A stretch of 37,587 bases of DNA from Pseudomonas sp. TH10 (GCF_016651255.1 NZ_JAEKEG010000172.1:1-37587); one strand, 5' to 3'; shown: positions 19,380 to 26,542, counted from the first letter of the stretch. The notes: a model not told the origin generated them from the letters alone. Made by a program: numbers and translations.

Positions 19380-19721
19380 ATGTTGCCACCGATGCTCCCC
19401 CTGAGCGCCGTGCCGATCACTTCCCAGCAGGATCCGATCCGCCAGCGGCCGGACATTCCGCCAGTGGTGCCGGTGCAGGAAAGCTCCAACGAAAGCACGA
19501 TCGATCTGCAAAAGCGTGATCCCGAGGAAGATAGACTGATGGCGCGCGAAGAACAGCGCCGTCAGCAGGAACGTGATCGCCGTCGCCGCGAAGCCGACGA
19601 AGACCCGGAAGAACATCTGGCGGTGCCGGGTAACGAGTTGAATGCCGACAATACCGTGCCGGTGGTGCCGTTGATGGAAGATCAGCCGCGTCAGGGTTTG
19701 TGGGTCGATATCGAGATTTGA
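19380..19721 (+). CDS. conserved Pseudomonas hypothetical protein, 113 aa
   Basis: This is a small hydrophilic protein. The N-terminal part is proline-rich (MLPPMLPLSAVPITSQQDP to PPVVPVQESS). The middle is a strongly charged, probably helical segment (REEQRRQQERDRRRREADED), and the end is conserved (RQGLWVDIEI). There is no signal peptide and no membrane span. The start is supported by AGGAG nine bases upstream. I recall near-identical proteins in other fluorescent pseudomonads, sometimes mislabelled as aspartate-semialdehyde dehydrogenase; nothing in this sequence supports that. The sigma-28-type promoter directly upstream suggests expression with late flagellar genes, which is the only functional clue. 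Confidence 0.8.
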   Translation: MLPPMLPLSAVPITSQQDPIRQRPDIPPVVPVQESSNESTIDLQKRDPEEDRLMAREEQRRQQERDRRRREADEDPEEHLAVPGNELNADNTVPVVPLMEDQPRQGLWVDIEI

Positions 19722-19815
19722 TGCCAGTACTGGTCAGCGTCGTCGTCAGGCTCCATTATTGGCGCGAACATGCGTGCAAGCGCAGCACCTTTAAACGATG
19801 CGATGTATTGAAGAC

Positions 19816-19977
19816 ATGAGCCAGGACGACAAACTGATCGATCTCAACACTGAACGCGCCAAGCGGGTTCATGACCTCAACGAGAAGCGCCTGAATGAAG
19901 TGCGCCAGGCATTCGAGCAGGCTATGCCTTTGGGAAAACCCAAGAAGAAGCCGAAGAACAAACCGAAAAAGCGTTAA
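19816..19977 (+). CDS. 53-aa basic protein of unknown function
   Basis: This short frame starts at ATG 19816 and reads MSQDDKLIDLNTERAKRVHD, a predicted helix (LNEKRLNEVRQAFEQAMPL) and a lysine-rich tail (KPKKKPKNKPKKR). The ordered helix plus basic tail, the position between genes of the same strand and the hairpin just after the stop support a real gene. The Shine-Dalgarno (TGAAGA) is weak. The basic tail suggests nucleic-acid or ribosome contact, but that is inference. Confidence 0.65.
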   Translation: MSQDDKLIDLNTERAKRVHDLNEKRLNEVRQAFEQAMPLGKPKKKPKNKPKKR

Positions 19978-19982
19978 GCCCC

Positions 19983-20002
19983 CCTGCATTGTTTGATGCA
20001 GG
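19983..20002 (+). terminator. hairpin after the 53-aa gene
   Basis: CCTGCAT and ATGCAGG form a perfect 7-bp stem with a 6-base loop, 5 bp after the stop codon, followed by TCAGTTTT. It is a modest rho-independent terminator. Confidence 0.5.
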
Positions 20003-20041
20003 TCAGTTTTGCCTCTCCTTTACGCCCAGTCTCGGGCGACA

Positions 20042-20055
20042 TTGATCCCGGTCAA
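20042..20055 (+). promoter_or_regulatory. ANR/FNR-type box before ccoM
   Basis: TTGAT-CCCG-GTCAA differs from the TTGAT-N4-ATCAA consensus at one base. It is centred 72 bp before the ATG. If it acts at -41.5, transcription would start near 20090, with TTAACT (20077-20082) as the -10. This fits activation under low oxygen. Confidence 0.65.
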
Positions 20056-20120
20056 TTTTCTCTCCTGCCCGATTGGTTAACTTAGCCCTATCGCAACAGG
20101 GCAAGTGCTGGAGGCCAGTC

Positions 20121-20237
20121 ATGTTTTTCGACAACGTGGTGATCGCCGGGGTGCTGACTGTCGGCCTCATGGTTCTGTTTTTTGCAGGGTTTGGATTTTT
20201 TATCTGGAAAGACTCGCACAAACGGAAAAAACCGTAG
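20121..20237 (+). CDS. ccoM: CcoM-like small subunit of cbb3 cytochrome oxidase, 38 aa
   Basis: This single-span membrane protein of 38 residues reads MFFDNVVIAGVLTVGLMVLF, then FAGFGFFIWKDSHKRKKP. From memory it closely matches CcoM, the small subunit found in the P. stutzeri cbb3 oxidase structure, which has the same F-DNVV-AG-TVGLM start and GFFIWKDS-like end. In that enzyme CcoM is encoded away from ccoNOQP and helps assembly or stability, as here. GGAGG sits 6 bp before the ATG, an ANR-type box lies upstream and a strong terminator follows, so it is a monocistronic gene. Identity rests on recalled similarity plus the matching regulation. It is short enough to be missed by automatic annotation. 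Confidence 0.75.
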   Translation: MFFDNVVIAGVLTVGLMVLFFAGFGFFIWKDSHKRKKP

Positions 20238-20272
20238 GTCTTTCTGGAAAAAATGAGCACGCAAGGCATTTT

Positions 20273-20300
20273 GGGGCGACTTCGGTTGCCCCTTTTTTTT
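20273..20300 (+). terminator. rho-independent terminator of ccoM
   Basis: GGGGCGAC-TTCG-GTTGCCCC forms an 8-bp stem (one G-T pair) with a UUCG tetraloop, followed by eight Ts. It starts 36 bp after the ccoM stop. Confidence 0.9.
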
Positions 20301-20350
20301 GCCCGCGAAACGGCCGGGGCTACGTAGGGTTGATGGTTGTTTGCAGGCAT

Positions 20351-20386
20351 AAAAAAGGCGCGAACCTCACGGGACGCGCCTTTTTT
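20351..20386. terminator. bidirectional terminator, mainly for pitA
   Basis: A6-GGCGCG, a 12-base loop and CGCGCC-T6 are symmetric, so the hairpin has a T-run in both directions. It ends 13 bp before the pitA stop and separates pitA from ccoM. Confidence 0.85.
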
Positions 20387-20399
20387 GTGCCGCTGACTA

Positions 20400-21875
20400 T
20401 CAGCTACCCAGCGCCTTCGACGCCAGCCAGAACAGGCCGGCCGACAAGCCTACCGTTGCCGGCAGGGTCAACACCCAGGCCAGCAGGATGGTTTTCACGG
20501 TGCCGCCCTGCAGACCGCTCTTGTTAGCAACCATGGTCCCAGCCACGCCCGAAGACAGAACGTGAGTGGTCGACACCGGCAAGCTGAAGATGTTGGCCAA
20601 GCCAATCAAACTGGCCGTCGTGATCTGCGCCGACATGCCCTGCGAATAGGTCATGCCCTGCTTGCCGATCTTCTCGCCAATGGTCAATACCACACGTTTC
20701 CAACCCACCATGGTGCCCAGGCCCAAGGCCAGCGCAACCGCCAGAATCACCCAGAACGGCGCGTATTCAGTGGTGGTGGTCAGGTCTTTGCGCAGTTTGT
20801 CCAGGTCAGCCTTTTCACGGGCTTCCAGGACTGGCAGCTTGCTGACTTTCTTCGCAGTGTCGTCCAGGCACAGCAGGTAGCGACGGACTTCTACACGGCT
20901 GTCGGAGGACAGCGAATGATAGTCGGCGACACCTTTAAGGGTGTGCAGGAGGGCGCTGATGGTCGGTTCGGTCTGCTGCGGATTGCAGCGGAACTTCTCC
21001 GGCAGGTCGCCTTCCACGCTTTTGCCCAGCGCGAGGAATTCACCCAGCGAATCGGCATTGCGCTGATAGAACTGGCTCAGGTGCAGCGTCGCGTCGCGAG
21101 TACGTTCGATCTGGTAAGTGGTGCTGTTCAGGTCGAGTACGAACTGCGCTGGGACAATACCGATCAGTACCAGCATGATCAGGCCGATGCCTTTCTGACC
21201 ATCGTTGGAACCGTGCACGAAGCTCACGGCCATGGCCGAGATCACCAGAACCAGACGGTTCCAGAAAGGTGGATGCTTCTTGTCGTCGAGCTTGCGGCGC
21301 TGTTCCGGCGTCTTGTGCATCTTCGACAGCGGGCGCCACCATTTCAGGCCGATCAGCACCAGTGCAGCGATCAGGAAACCGGCCATGGGCGAGAACACCA
21401 GCGAAGCGCCGATGTCGATCGCTTTCTGCCAGTTAACCCCATCGGCCAACGGGATATCGTTGATCAGGGCATTGGCCAGGCCGACACCGAGGATCGAACC
21501 GATCAGGGTGTGCGAGCTGGACGCCGGGATACCGAAGTACCAGGTGCCGAGGTTCCAGGTGATTGCCGCGGCAAGCAACGAGAACACCATCGCCAGGCCA
21601 TGGCCGGTGTTCACATTGATCAGCAGTTCTACCGGCAGCAGATGGACGATGGCATACGCCACGCCGACACCGCCCAGCAGCACGCCGAGAAAGTTGAACA
21701 CACCGGAAAAGAACACCGCCAGATGGGGCGGCATGGCTTTGGTGTAAATAACGGTGGCCACCGCGTTAGCGGTGTCATGAAAGCCATTGATGAACTCGAA
21801 GGCGAGGACAAAAGTCAGGGCGAGCAAGAGGCTCACAAGCACCCAAGCATCCAGTCCGCTGAATAAATCGATCAT
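20400..21875 (-). CDS. pitA: inorganic phosphate transporter PitA
   Basis: This 491-residue inner-membrane low-affinity phosphate (metal-phosphate) symporter belongs to the PiT family. The first PiT signature is FINGFHDTANAVATVIYTKA (29-48), and the second repeat contains VSFVHGSNDGQKGIG. GIPASSSHTLIGSILG and SLPVSTTHVLSSGVAGTM are the two pseudo-repeat SSHT/STTH segments. A hydrophilic domain of about 150 residues between the halves (around TYQIERTRDATLHLSQ to REKADLDKLRKDL) is usual for proteobacterial PitA. It is monocistronic with a symmetric terminator. No convincing Pho box was seen upstream, consistent with the constitutive expression known for many Pit proteins. Confidence 0.95.
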   Translation of the reverse strand: MIDLFSGLDAWVLVSLLLALTFVLAFEFINGFHDTANAVATVIYTKAMPPHLAVFFSGVFNFLGVLLGGVGVAYAIVHLLPVELLINVNTGHGLAMVFSLLAAAITWNLGTWYFGIPASSSHTLIGSILGVGLANALINDIPLADGVNWQKAIDIGASLVFSPMAGFLIAALVLIGLKWWRPLSKMHKTPEQRRKLDDKKHPPFWNRLVLVISAMAVSFVHGSNDGQKGIGLIMLVLIGIVPAQFVLDLNSTTYQIERTRDATLHLSQFYQRNADSLGEFLALGKSVEGDLPEKFRCNPQQTEPTISALLHTLKGVADYHSLSSDSRVEVRRYLLCLDDTAKKVSKLPVLEAREKADLDKLRKDLTTTTEYAPFWVILAVALALGLGTMVGWKRVVLTIGEKIGKQGMTYSQGMSAQITTASLIGLANIFSLPVSTTHVLSSGVAGTMVANKSGLQGGTVKTILLAWVLTLPATVGLSAGLFWLASKALGS

Positions 21876-22239
21876 GAAGGTTTTCTGACCCGGTCGTAAG
21901 GGGGCGCGATTATGCCAGAAAAGTCTCGAAATCGATGCCCTACCTGCTCATCGGTAACACTCTTCTTCGATTTAATTTGCGCTTAGGGGTGCCTCGGCGG
22001 GTTTTGCAGGTCGTTGAATCTTAAGGTAAAGGCTGCACACACAGGGTTTCTCCGAGCAACTGGAAAAATATGAACACCCGTAGGAAATTTCTGAAATAAG
22101 GGTCAGAAATGAACCTGTCACCTCATCCGGTGGACAAGGTAGCCGCTGCCCGCTCGTAGCGGGCGCGAAGGCATCATCGACTCAAGCCGCTTTTAGCAGG
22201 CCCGCATCCAGACCCCTGGAAAGATCAAAGCCCGGCGAC
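21876..22239. other. intergenic region upstream of pitA
   Basis: This 364-bp gap has no supported gene. It should hold the pitA promoter. GC-rich CGCTGCCCGCTCGTAGCGGG near 22143-22162 can fold into a small hairpin. A 9-codon frame reading MNTRRKFLK at 22070 looks like a twin-arginine signal start but stops at once and is treated as chance. Confidence 0.5.
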
Positions 22240-22440
22240 TCATGGCTCTTCGGCTTTGAGTTCCTTTTCGATCTTTTCAATCTCTTGCTTGAAGACCTGA
22301 TCCTGAACGGTGGGGCGTTTACGCCACGCTTTGCGTTCCGGTTCTGGCTGAGCGGCGTAGGTGGTGACTTCCCCGCCGTAAACTTCCTTGTAACGTTGTT
22401 CCTGGCGCTCAAGTTCCGCGCGCAGTTCGTCTTTCGTCAC
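22240..22440 (-). CDS. conserved hypothetical protein, 66 aa
   Basis: This is a short charged, probably coiled-coil or helical protein. It starts at GTG 22440 ([20 protein letters not shown]) with CAGGTAGCACT as a modest ribosome-binding site. The centre is [20 protein letters not shown] and the end is [17 protein letters not shown]. There is no signal peptide or membrane span. The even distribution of charged heptad-like residues supports a real protein. The function is unknown. It is transcribed toward pitA and separated from it by 364 bp. Confidence 0.65.
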   Translation of the reverse strand: MTKDELRAELERQEQRYKEVYGGEVTTYAAQPEPERKAWRKRPTVQDQVFKQEIEKIEKELKAEEP

Positions 22441-22666
22441 AGTGCTACCTGTTTGAGTTGAGATAAATGTCTGGTGAAACGCACTGCACAGCGGTATCGA
22501 GTGCAGTCGGCGTCAACCCGGAAGGTTTTCGTTGGCGAGAGCATTCAATACGGGTTACAGGCGGCCACGGCACCAGAGATAAACAGCTGACGTAGCATCA
22601 GTCTCCAGTTTCAGCGAGCGCATTGGCGTTGAATCCAGTGATCAGCGGCAGGCGCTTGCTGCTGGG

Positions 22667-22724
22667 GGCGACAATGGAACATTGCGCCACCCAATGGTGG
22701 ACTCGGCAGGTGAGTAGCCGAGTC
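22667..22724. other. cluster of three hairpins, possible structured RNA
   Basis: In order: GGCG-A-CAATG / GAA / CATTG-CGCC (22667-22688), CCACC / CAAT / GGTGG (22687-22700) and GACTCGGC / AGGTGAGTA / GCCGAGTC (22700-22724). The first loop shows GGA, the core of Rsm-type binding sites. Strand, promoter and ends are not resolved, so a small RNA or leader is only a possibility. Confidence 0.3.
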
Positions 22725-22981
22725 GCCATTGAATTGTATTATAGCGGCCGTTTCGGAGAACACTATCTCTAAACCGTTAAAACAAGATATTGCGCAAAGT
22801 TTGTTTAATACCACATAAGTTTTACCATGAACTAGGCCGTTCAGGGTATGTATTTTGTGACGCTGTCTTTCTGACGCCATTGTAGCCGGCAAGTTCGCAG
22901 GCAATTGCCCAGCCTTAGTTGTACGAGAGTTCCGTTCCAGGAAAACTCCCGGGGCTCGTCAGCTGTGTGACCGGCAGAGGT

Positions 22982-23015
22982 TTGCGATAATCGGTTGATG
23001 GTTCGATAATCGCCC
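22982..23015 (+). promoter_or_regulatory. pcaR promoter with two PcaR-type half-sites
   Basis: TTGCGA (22982-22987), a 17-bp spacer and GATAAT (23005-23010) form a good sigma-70 promoter. CGATAATCG occurs at 22985-22993 and again at 23004-23012, exactly 19 bp apart. One half-site covers the -35 and the other the -10. The second lies in GTTCGATAATCGCCC, one base off the GTTCGATAATCGCAC motif I recall for P. putida PcaR. This geometry fits autorepression. Confidence 0.75.
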
Positions 23016-23094
23016 GATGTTGACCGGTGTCTCTTGTGCACCGTACCGGAGCCGCTTGTAATGGCTCCCGAATCGTGTGGGAAAAGGACCTGAT

Positions 23095-23937
23095 ATGAAC
23101 GACCAAATGCGCAACTCCTTCGCTTCAGTGGCGCCGCCCATAGTCGCGTCTCCCGCCAAACGCATCCAGGCGCTGACCGGTGACCCGGATTTCATGACGT
23201 CGCTGGCCCGCGGCCTGGCGGTTGTGCAGGCCTTCCAGGAGCGCAAGCGCCACCTGACCATTGCCCAAATCAGCCACCGCACGGAAATACCTCGCGCTGC
23301 AGTGCGACGTTGCCTGCACACGCTGATCAAGCTCGGCTACGCCACCACGGACGGGCGCACCTATTCACTTCTGCCCAAAGTCCTGACGCTCGGCCATGCC
23401 TACCTGTCATCCACGCCGCTGGCGGTCTCCGCCCAGCCATATCTGGACCGCATGAGCGAGCAACTGCACGAGGCCTGCAACATGGCCACGCTGGAGGGCG
23501 ATGACATTTTGTACATCGCGCGCTCGGCGACCACCCAGCGGCTGATCTCGGTCGACCTCTCGGTGGGCGGGCGGCTTCCCGCCTATTGCACTTCGATGGG
23601 CAGAATCCTGTTGGCCGCACTGGACGACACTTCGCTGCGCGAGTACCTCGATCACGCCGAGTTACAGGCCAAGACCAGCCGTACCCTGCACACCCCCGAA
23701 GCCTTGCTCGAATGTTTGCAAGAGGTACGGCAACAGGGCTGGTGCATCGTCGACCAGGAACTCGAACAAGGCCTGCGCTCGATCGCCGTTCCCGTATATG
23801 ACGCCTCCGGGCAGGTAGTGGCGGCATTAAACGTCAGCACCCACGCTGGCCGGGTCAGTCGCAACGAACTCGAACAGCGATTCCTGCCTGGCCTGCTCAG
23901 TGCCAGCCGCGACCTCAGCAGTCAGCTCTTTGCCTAG
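23095..23937 (+). CDS. pcaR: PcaR, IclR-family activator of the beta-ketoadipate pathway
   Basis: This 280-residue regulator responds, in P. putida, to beta-ketoadipate. The start is ATG 23095 (MNDQMRNSFASVAPP) behind AAAAGGA; an upstream in-frame GTG at 23077 is less likely. The N-terminal winged HTH covers SLARGLAVVQAF, LTIAQISHRTEIPRAAVRRCLHTL and LGYATTDGRTYSL. The IclR effector domain includes LGHAYLSSTPLA, GGRLPAYCTSMGRILLAAL and RQQGWCIVDQELEQGLRSIA. It heads the pca cluster, and its operator-like sequences recur before pcaK, pcaI and the porin gene. Confidence 0.95.
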   Translation: MNDQMRNSFASVAPPIVASPAKRIQALTGDPDFMTSLARGLAVVQAFQERKRHLTIAQISHRTEIPRAAVRRCLHTLIKLGYATTDGRTYSLLPKVLTLGHAYLSSTPLAVSAQPYLDRMSEQLHEACNMATLEGDDILYIARSATTQRLISVDLSVGGRLPAYCTSMGRILLAALDDTSLREYLDHAELQAKTSRTLHTPEALLECLQEVRQQGWCIVDQELEQGLRSIAVPVYDASGQVVAALNVSTHAGRVSRNELEQRFLPGLLSASRDLSSQLFA

Positions 23938-23954
23938 CCCACAGCTGCGAAGTG

Positions 23955-24014
23955 TTCGATAAACGCACAGACTCGCGTTTATCGAATTGACGCTGTTTCC
24001 CCGGGATCATTAAT
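23955..24014 (+). promoter_or_regulatory. PcaR-type operator and promoter of pcaK
   Basis: TTCGATAAACGC (23955-23966) and GCGTTTATCGAA (23975-23986) are perfect inverted 12-mers with 8 bp between them. Their CGATAAACG cores are 19 bp apart. TTGACG (23987-23992) begins at the very next base as the -35, and ATTAAT (24009-24014) is the likely -10. Placement just upstream of the -35 fits activation. Confidence 0.75.
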
Positions 24015-24068
24015 GTCGCCGCAGCGCCAGCACAAGGCTGGCACCTGTTCGACTGCGTTCTTGCGTGG

Positions 24069-24079
24069 AATAAAAATAA
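24069..24079 (+). promoter_or_regulatory. candidate Crc/Hfq site at the pcaK start
   Basis: AATAAAAATAA runs straight into the ATG and contains AAnAAnAA (AATAAAAA, 24069-24076). Its ARN-repeat pattern would suit Hfq binding and block ribosome access when preferred carbon sources are present. Confidence 0.45.
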
Positions 24080-25425
24080 TGAACCAGCCCCAGTCTGTTG
24101 TAGGTAACTGCCTCGACGTGCAGTCCTTCATCAACGCCCAACCGATCTCGCGCTACCAGTGGCGGGTGGTGATCCTGTGTTTTCTGATTGTGTTTCTCGA
24201 TGGCCTCGACACCGCCGCGATGGGCTTTATTGCCCCGGCGCTGTCGCAGGATTGGGGCATCGACCGCGCCAGCCTTGGCCCGGTGATGAGTGCTGCGTTG
24301 ATCGGGATGGTTTTCGGCGCACTCGGTTCCGGGCCTTTGGCTGACCGCTTCGGACGAAAAGTCGTACTGGTGGGGGCGGTTGTGTTGTTCGGCGCGTTCA
24401 GTCTGGCGTCGGCGTACAGCAGCAACGTTGAACAGCTGCTGGTGCTGCGCTTCTTGACGGGGCTTGGTCTGGGCGCGGGGATGCCGAATGCGACCACGCT
24501 ACTCTCGGAGTACACCCCGGAGCGCAAGAAGTCGCTGCTGGTGACGAGCATGTTTTGCGGCTTCAACCTCGGTATGGCGGGTGGCGGGTTTATTTCCGCA
24601 AAACTGATCCCGGCGTTCGGTTGGCACAGCCTGCTGCTGATTGGCGGGATCCTGCCGTTGATCCTCGCTGTGGTGCTGCTGTTCTGGCTGCCGGAATCAG
24701 CGCGCTACCTGGTCGTGCGTAATCGTGGCACTGACAAAGTGCGCAAAACCCTGGCGCCGATTGATCCGGTTGTCGTCGCCCAAGCCTCCAGCTTCAGTGT
24801 GCCGGAACAGAAAACCGTGAAGGCGCGCAACGTGTTCGCGGTGATCTTCTCCGGCACTTACAGCACCGGCACCTTGCTGCTGTGGCTGACCTATTTCATG
24901 GGCCTGGTGATTGTTTACCTGCTGACCAGTTGGCTGCCGACACTCATGCGCGACAGCGGCGCGAGCATGGAGCAGGCGGCGTTCATCGGCGCGTTGTTCC
25001 AGTTTGGCGGGGTATTGAGCGCGGTGGCTGTGGGCTGGGCGATGGATCGGTTCAATCCGCACAAGGTCATCGGCACTTTCTACCTGCTGGCCGGGGTGTT
25101 TGCCTACGCGGTGGGGCAGAGCCTTGGAAATATCACGCTGCTGGCGACTTTGGTGCTGGTGGCCGGGATGTGTGTGAACGGTGCGCAGTCGGCCATGCCG
25201 TCGCTGGCGGCGCGGTTTTACCCGACCCAGGGGCGGGCGACCGGCGTCTCGTGGATGCTGGGTATTGGCCGCTTCGGCGCGATTCTCGGCGCATGGATGG
25301 GTGCGACGTTGCTGGGCCTGGGCTGGAACTTCGAGCAGGTGCTGACGGCGCTGGTGATACCGGCGGCATTGGCGACGGCGGCGGTGGTGATCAAGGGCAT
25401 GGTCAGTCATGCGGATGCGACCTGA
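24079..25425 (+). CDS. pcaK: PcaK, 4-hydroxybenzoate/protocatechuate MFS transporter
   Basis: This is a 448-residue aromatic acid:H+ symporter. The start ATG at 24079 (MNQPQSVVGNCLDVQSFINA) follows the A-rich leader; the longer upstream frame overlaps the promoter and is rejected. The aromatic-acid-transporter motif FLDGLDTAAMGFIAP lies in span 1, with the conserved Asp residues. GPLADRFGRKVVLVGA is the loop 2-3 motif, and GWAMDRFNPHKVIG is its loop 8-9 counterpart. There are twelve predicted spans. In P. putida it also acts as a chemoreceptor for 4-hydroxybenzoate. It lies 141 bp after pcaR with its own operator and is followed by a REP hairpin with a T-run that could end its transcript before pcaI. 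Confidence 0.94.
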   Translation: MNQPQSVVGNCLDVQSFINAQPISRYQWRVVILCFLIVFLDGLDTAAMGFIAPALSQDWGIDRASLGPVMSAALIGMVFGALGSGPLADRFGRKVVLVGAVVLFGAFSLASAYSSNVEQLLVLRFLTGLGLGAGMPNATTLLSEYTPERKKSLLVTSMFCGFNLGMAGGGFISAKLIPAFGWHSLLLIGGILPLILAVVLLFWLPESARYLVVRNRGTDKVRKTLAPIDPVVVAQASSFSVPEQKTVKARNVFAVIFSGTYSTGTLLLWLTYFMGLVIVYLLTSWLPTLMRDSGASMEQAAFIGALFQFGGVLSAVAVGWAMDRFNPHKVIGTFYLLAGVFAYAVGQSLGNITLLATLVLVAGMCVNGAQSAMPSLAARFYPTQGRATGVSWMLGIGRFGAILGAWMGATLLGLGWNFEQVLTALVIPAALATAAVVIKGMVSHADAT

Positions 25426-25447
25426 ACCGGGTTGCGGCCCGCTGAAG

Positions 25448-25515
25448 ATCGCCGCCTGCGGCAGCTTCTACGTGTGCGCGAAGTCCGACAGGAACTGCCG
25501 CAGGCGGCGATTTTT
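25448..25515. repeat. REP pair / likely pcaK terminator
   Basis: Inverted arms 25448-25470 and 25490-25511 share ATCGCCGCCTGCGGCAG. The right arm is followed by T5 (25511-25515), so the hairpin could end the pcaK transcript. It belongs to the GCTGCC/CTGCGATC-type family seen at 5479 and 35514. Confidence 0.75.
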
Positions 25516-25551
25516 CGCGGGTCGCGCAAACGATAGCCGAACAACAATCTG

Positions 25552-25611
25552 TTCGATAAACGAACACTCAGTCGATTATCGGATTGTTTGGCGATTTTCC
25601 CAGGCTTAATC
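25552..25611 (+). promoter_or_regulatory. PcaR-type operator and promoter of pcaIJF
   Basis: TTCGATAAACGA (25552-25563) and TCGATTATCGGA (25572-25583) form an inverted pair with 8 bp between arms. The CGATAAACG (25554-25562) and CGATTATCG (25573-25581) cores are 19 bp apart. TTGTTT (25584-25589) starts at the base after the palindrome as the -35, and CTTAAT (25605-25610) is the probable -10. The layout is the same as for pcaK. Confidence 0.75.
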
Positions 25612-25684
25612 TTCAGTCACTCCGGCGCTGAACCTCGCGCCTTTTTATCACTGGCGATTCATTACAAAAACGGGAGCCCGCTCC

Positions 25685-26542
25685 ATGGCTGAGATCCTTT
25701 CGCTGCACGACGCGGTGAAGCAATTCGTCAACGACGGCGACACCGTCGCGCTCGAAGGCTTCACTCACCTGATCCCTACGGCGGCAGGTCATGAAATCAT
25801 TCGTCAGGGCAAGAAAGATCTGACCCTGGTGCGGATGACGCCCGACCTGATCTACGACCAACTGATCGGTGCCGGTTGCGCACGCAAGCTGATTTTCTCC
25901 TGGGGCGGCAACCCTGGTGTTGGCTCGCTGCACCGTTTGCGTGACGCGGTCGAGAAGCAGTGGCCACACCCGCTGGAAATCGAAGAACACAGCCATGCCG
26001 ACCTGGCCAACGCCTACGTTGCCGGCGCCTCCGGGCTGCCTTTCGCAGTGCTGCGCGCCTACGCCGGCTCCGACTTGCCCAAGGTCAATCCGCTGATCAA
26101 GACGGTCACTTGCCCCTTCACTGGCGAAGTATTGGCCGCGGTGCCTTCGGTACGCCCGGACATCACCGTGATCCATGCACAGAAAGCCGATCGCAAGGGC
26201 AACGTATTGCTCTGGGGTATTCTTGGGGTGCAGAAAGAAGCCGCGCTGGCAGCCAAGCGTTGCATCGTCACCGTTGAAGAAATCGTCGACGACCTGAACG
26301 CGCCGATGAACTCCTGCGTGCTGCCCACCTGGGCGCTCAGCGCGGTCTGCCACGTACCTGGCGGTGCGCATCCGTCCTACGCCCATGGGTACAACGAGCG
26401 GGACAACCGCTTTTACCAGGCCTGGGATCCGATCGCCCGTGACCGTGAGACTTTCACCGCATGGATCAACGAATACATCCACGGTAGCGCTGACTTCAGC
26501 GAGTTCCAGGCCAAGTTGGCCGCTGCTTCGGAGGCCAAGTAA
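25685..26542 (+). CDS. pcaI: 3-oxoadipate CoA-transferase subunit A (PcaI)
   Basis: This 285-residue alpha subunit transfers CoA from succinyl-CoA to 3-oxoadipate, with PcaJ. It starts at ATG 25685 behind CGGGAG. The start reads MAEILSLHDAVKQFVNDGDT, followed by VALEGFTHLIPTAAGHE and LIFSWGGNPGVGSLHRLRD. HAQKADRKGNVLLWG is the family's oxyanion-region motif. It belongs to the longer CatI/PcaI type (about 285 aa) rather than the short 230-aa ScoA-like type. The stop TAA shares its last base with the pcaJ ATG (26542), so the two subunits are translationally coupled. It is the first gene of the pcaIJFHG unit. Confidence 0.94.
   Translation: MAEILSLHDAVKQFVNDGDTVALEGFTHLIPTAAGHEIIRQGKKDLTLVRMTPDLIYDQLIGAGCARKLIFSWGGNPGVGSLHRLRDAVEKQWPHPLEIEEHSHADLANAYVAGASGLPFAVLRAYAGSDLPKVNPLIKTVTCPFTGEVLAAVPSVRPDITVIHAQKADRKGNVLLWGILGVQKEAALAAKRCIVTVEEIVDDLNAPMNSCVLPTWALSAVCHVPGGAHPSYAHGYNERDNRFYQAWDPIARDRETFTAWINEYIHGSADFSEFQAKLAAASEAK

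Larger units (their letters stand above)
22441..23094. other. 654-bp non-coding region upstream of pcaR
   Basis: No coding frame here has convincing composition or a ribosome-binding site. It contains three adjacent hairpins (22667-22724), an AT-rich stretch from about 22735 to 22860 that stands out from the GC-rich surroundings, and the pcaR promoter/operator at 22982-23015. Confidence 0.6.

Noticed and set aside
22070..22099. Nine-codon frame MNTRRKFLK resembling a twin-arginine signal start
   Set aside because: It stops after nine codons, no continuation is found in other frames, and it has no convincing ribosome-binding site; chance or an unreadable remnant.
22112..22135. CTGTCACCTCATCC stretch as a Pho box for pitA
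   Set aside because: Only one half resembles CTGTCAT and the second half-site is missing; distance to pitA is also too great.
22611..22904. 97-codon minus-strand frame upstream of pcaR
   Set aside because: Composition is not protein-like, it runs through the hairpin cluster and AT-rich stretch, and no ribosome-binding site is visible.
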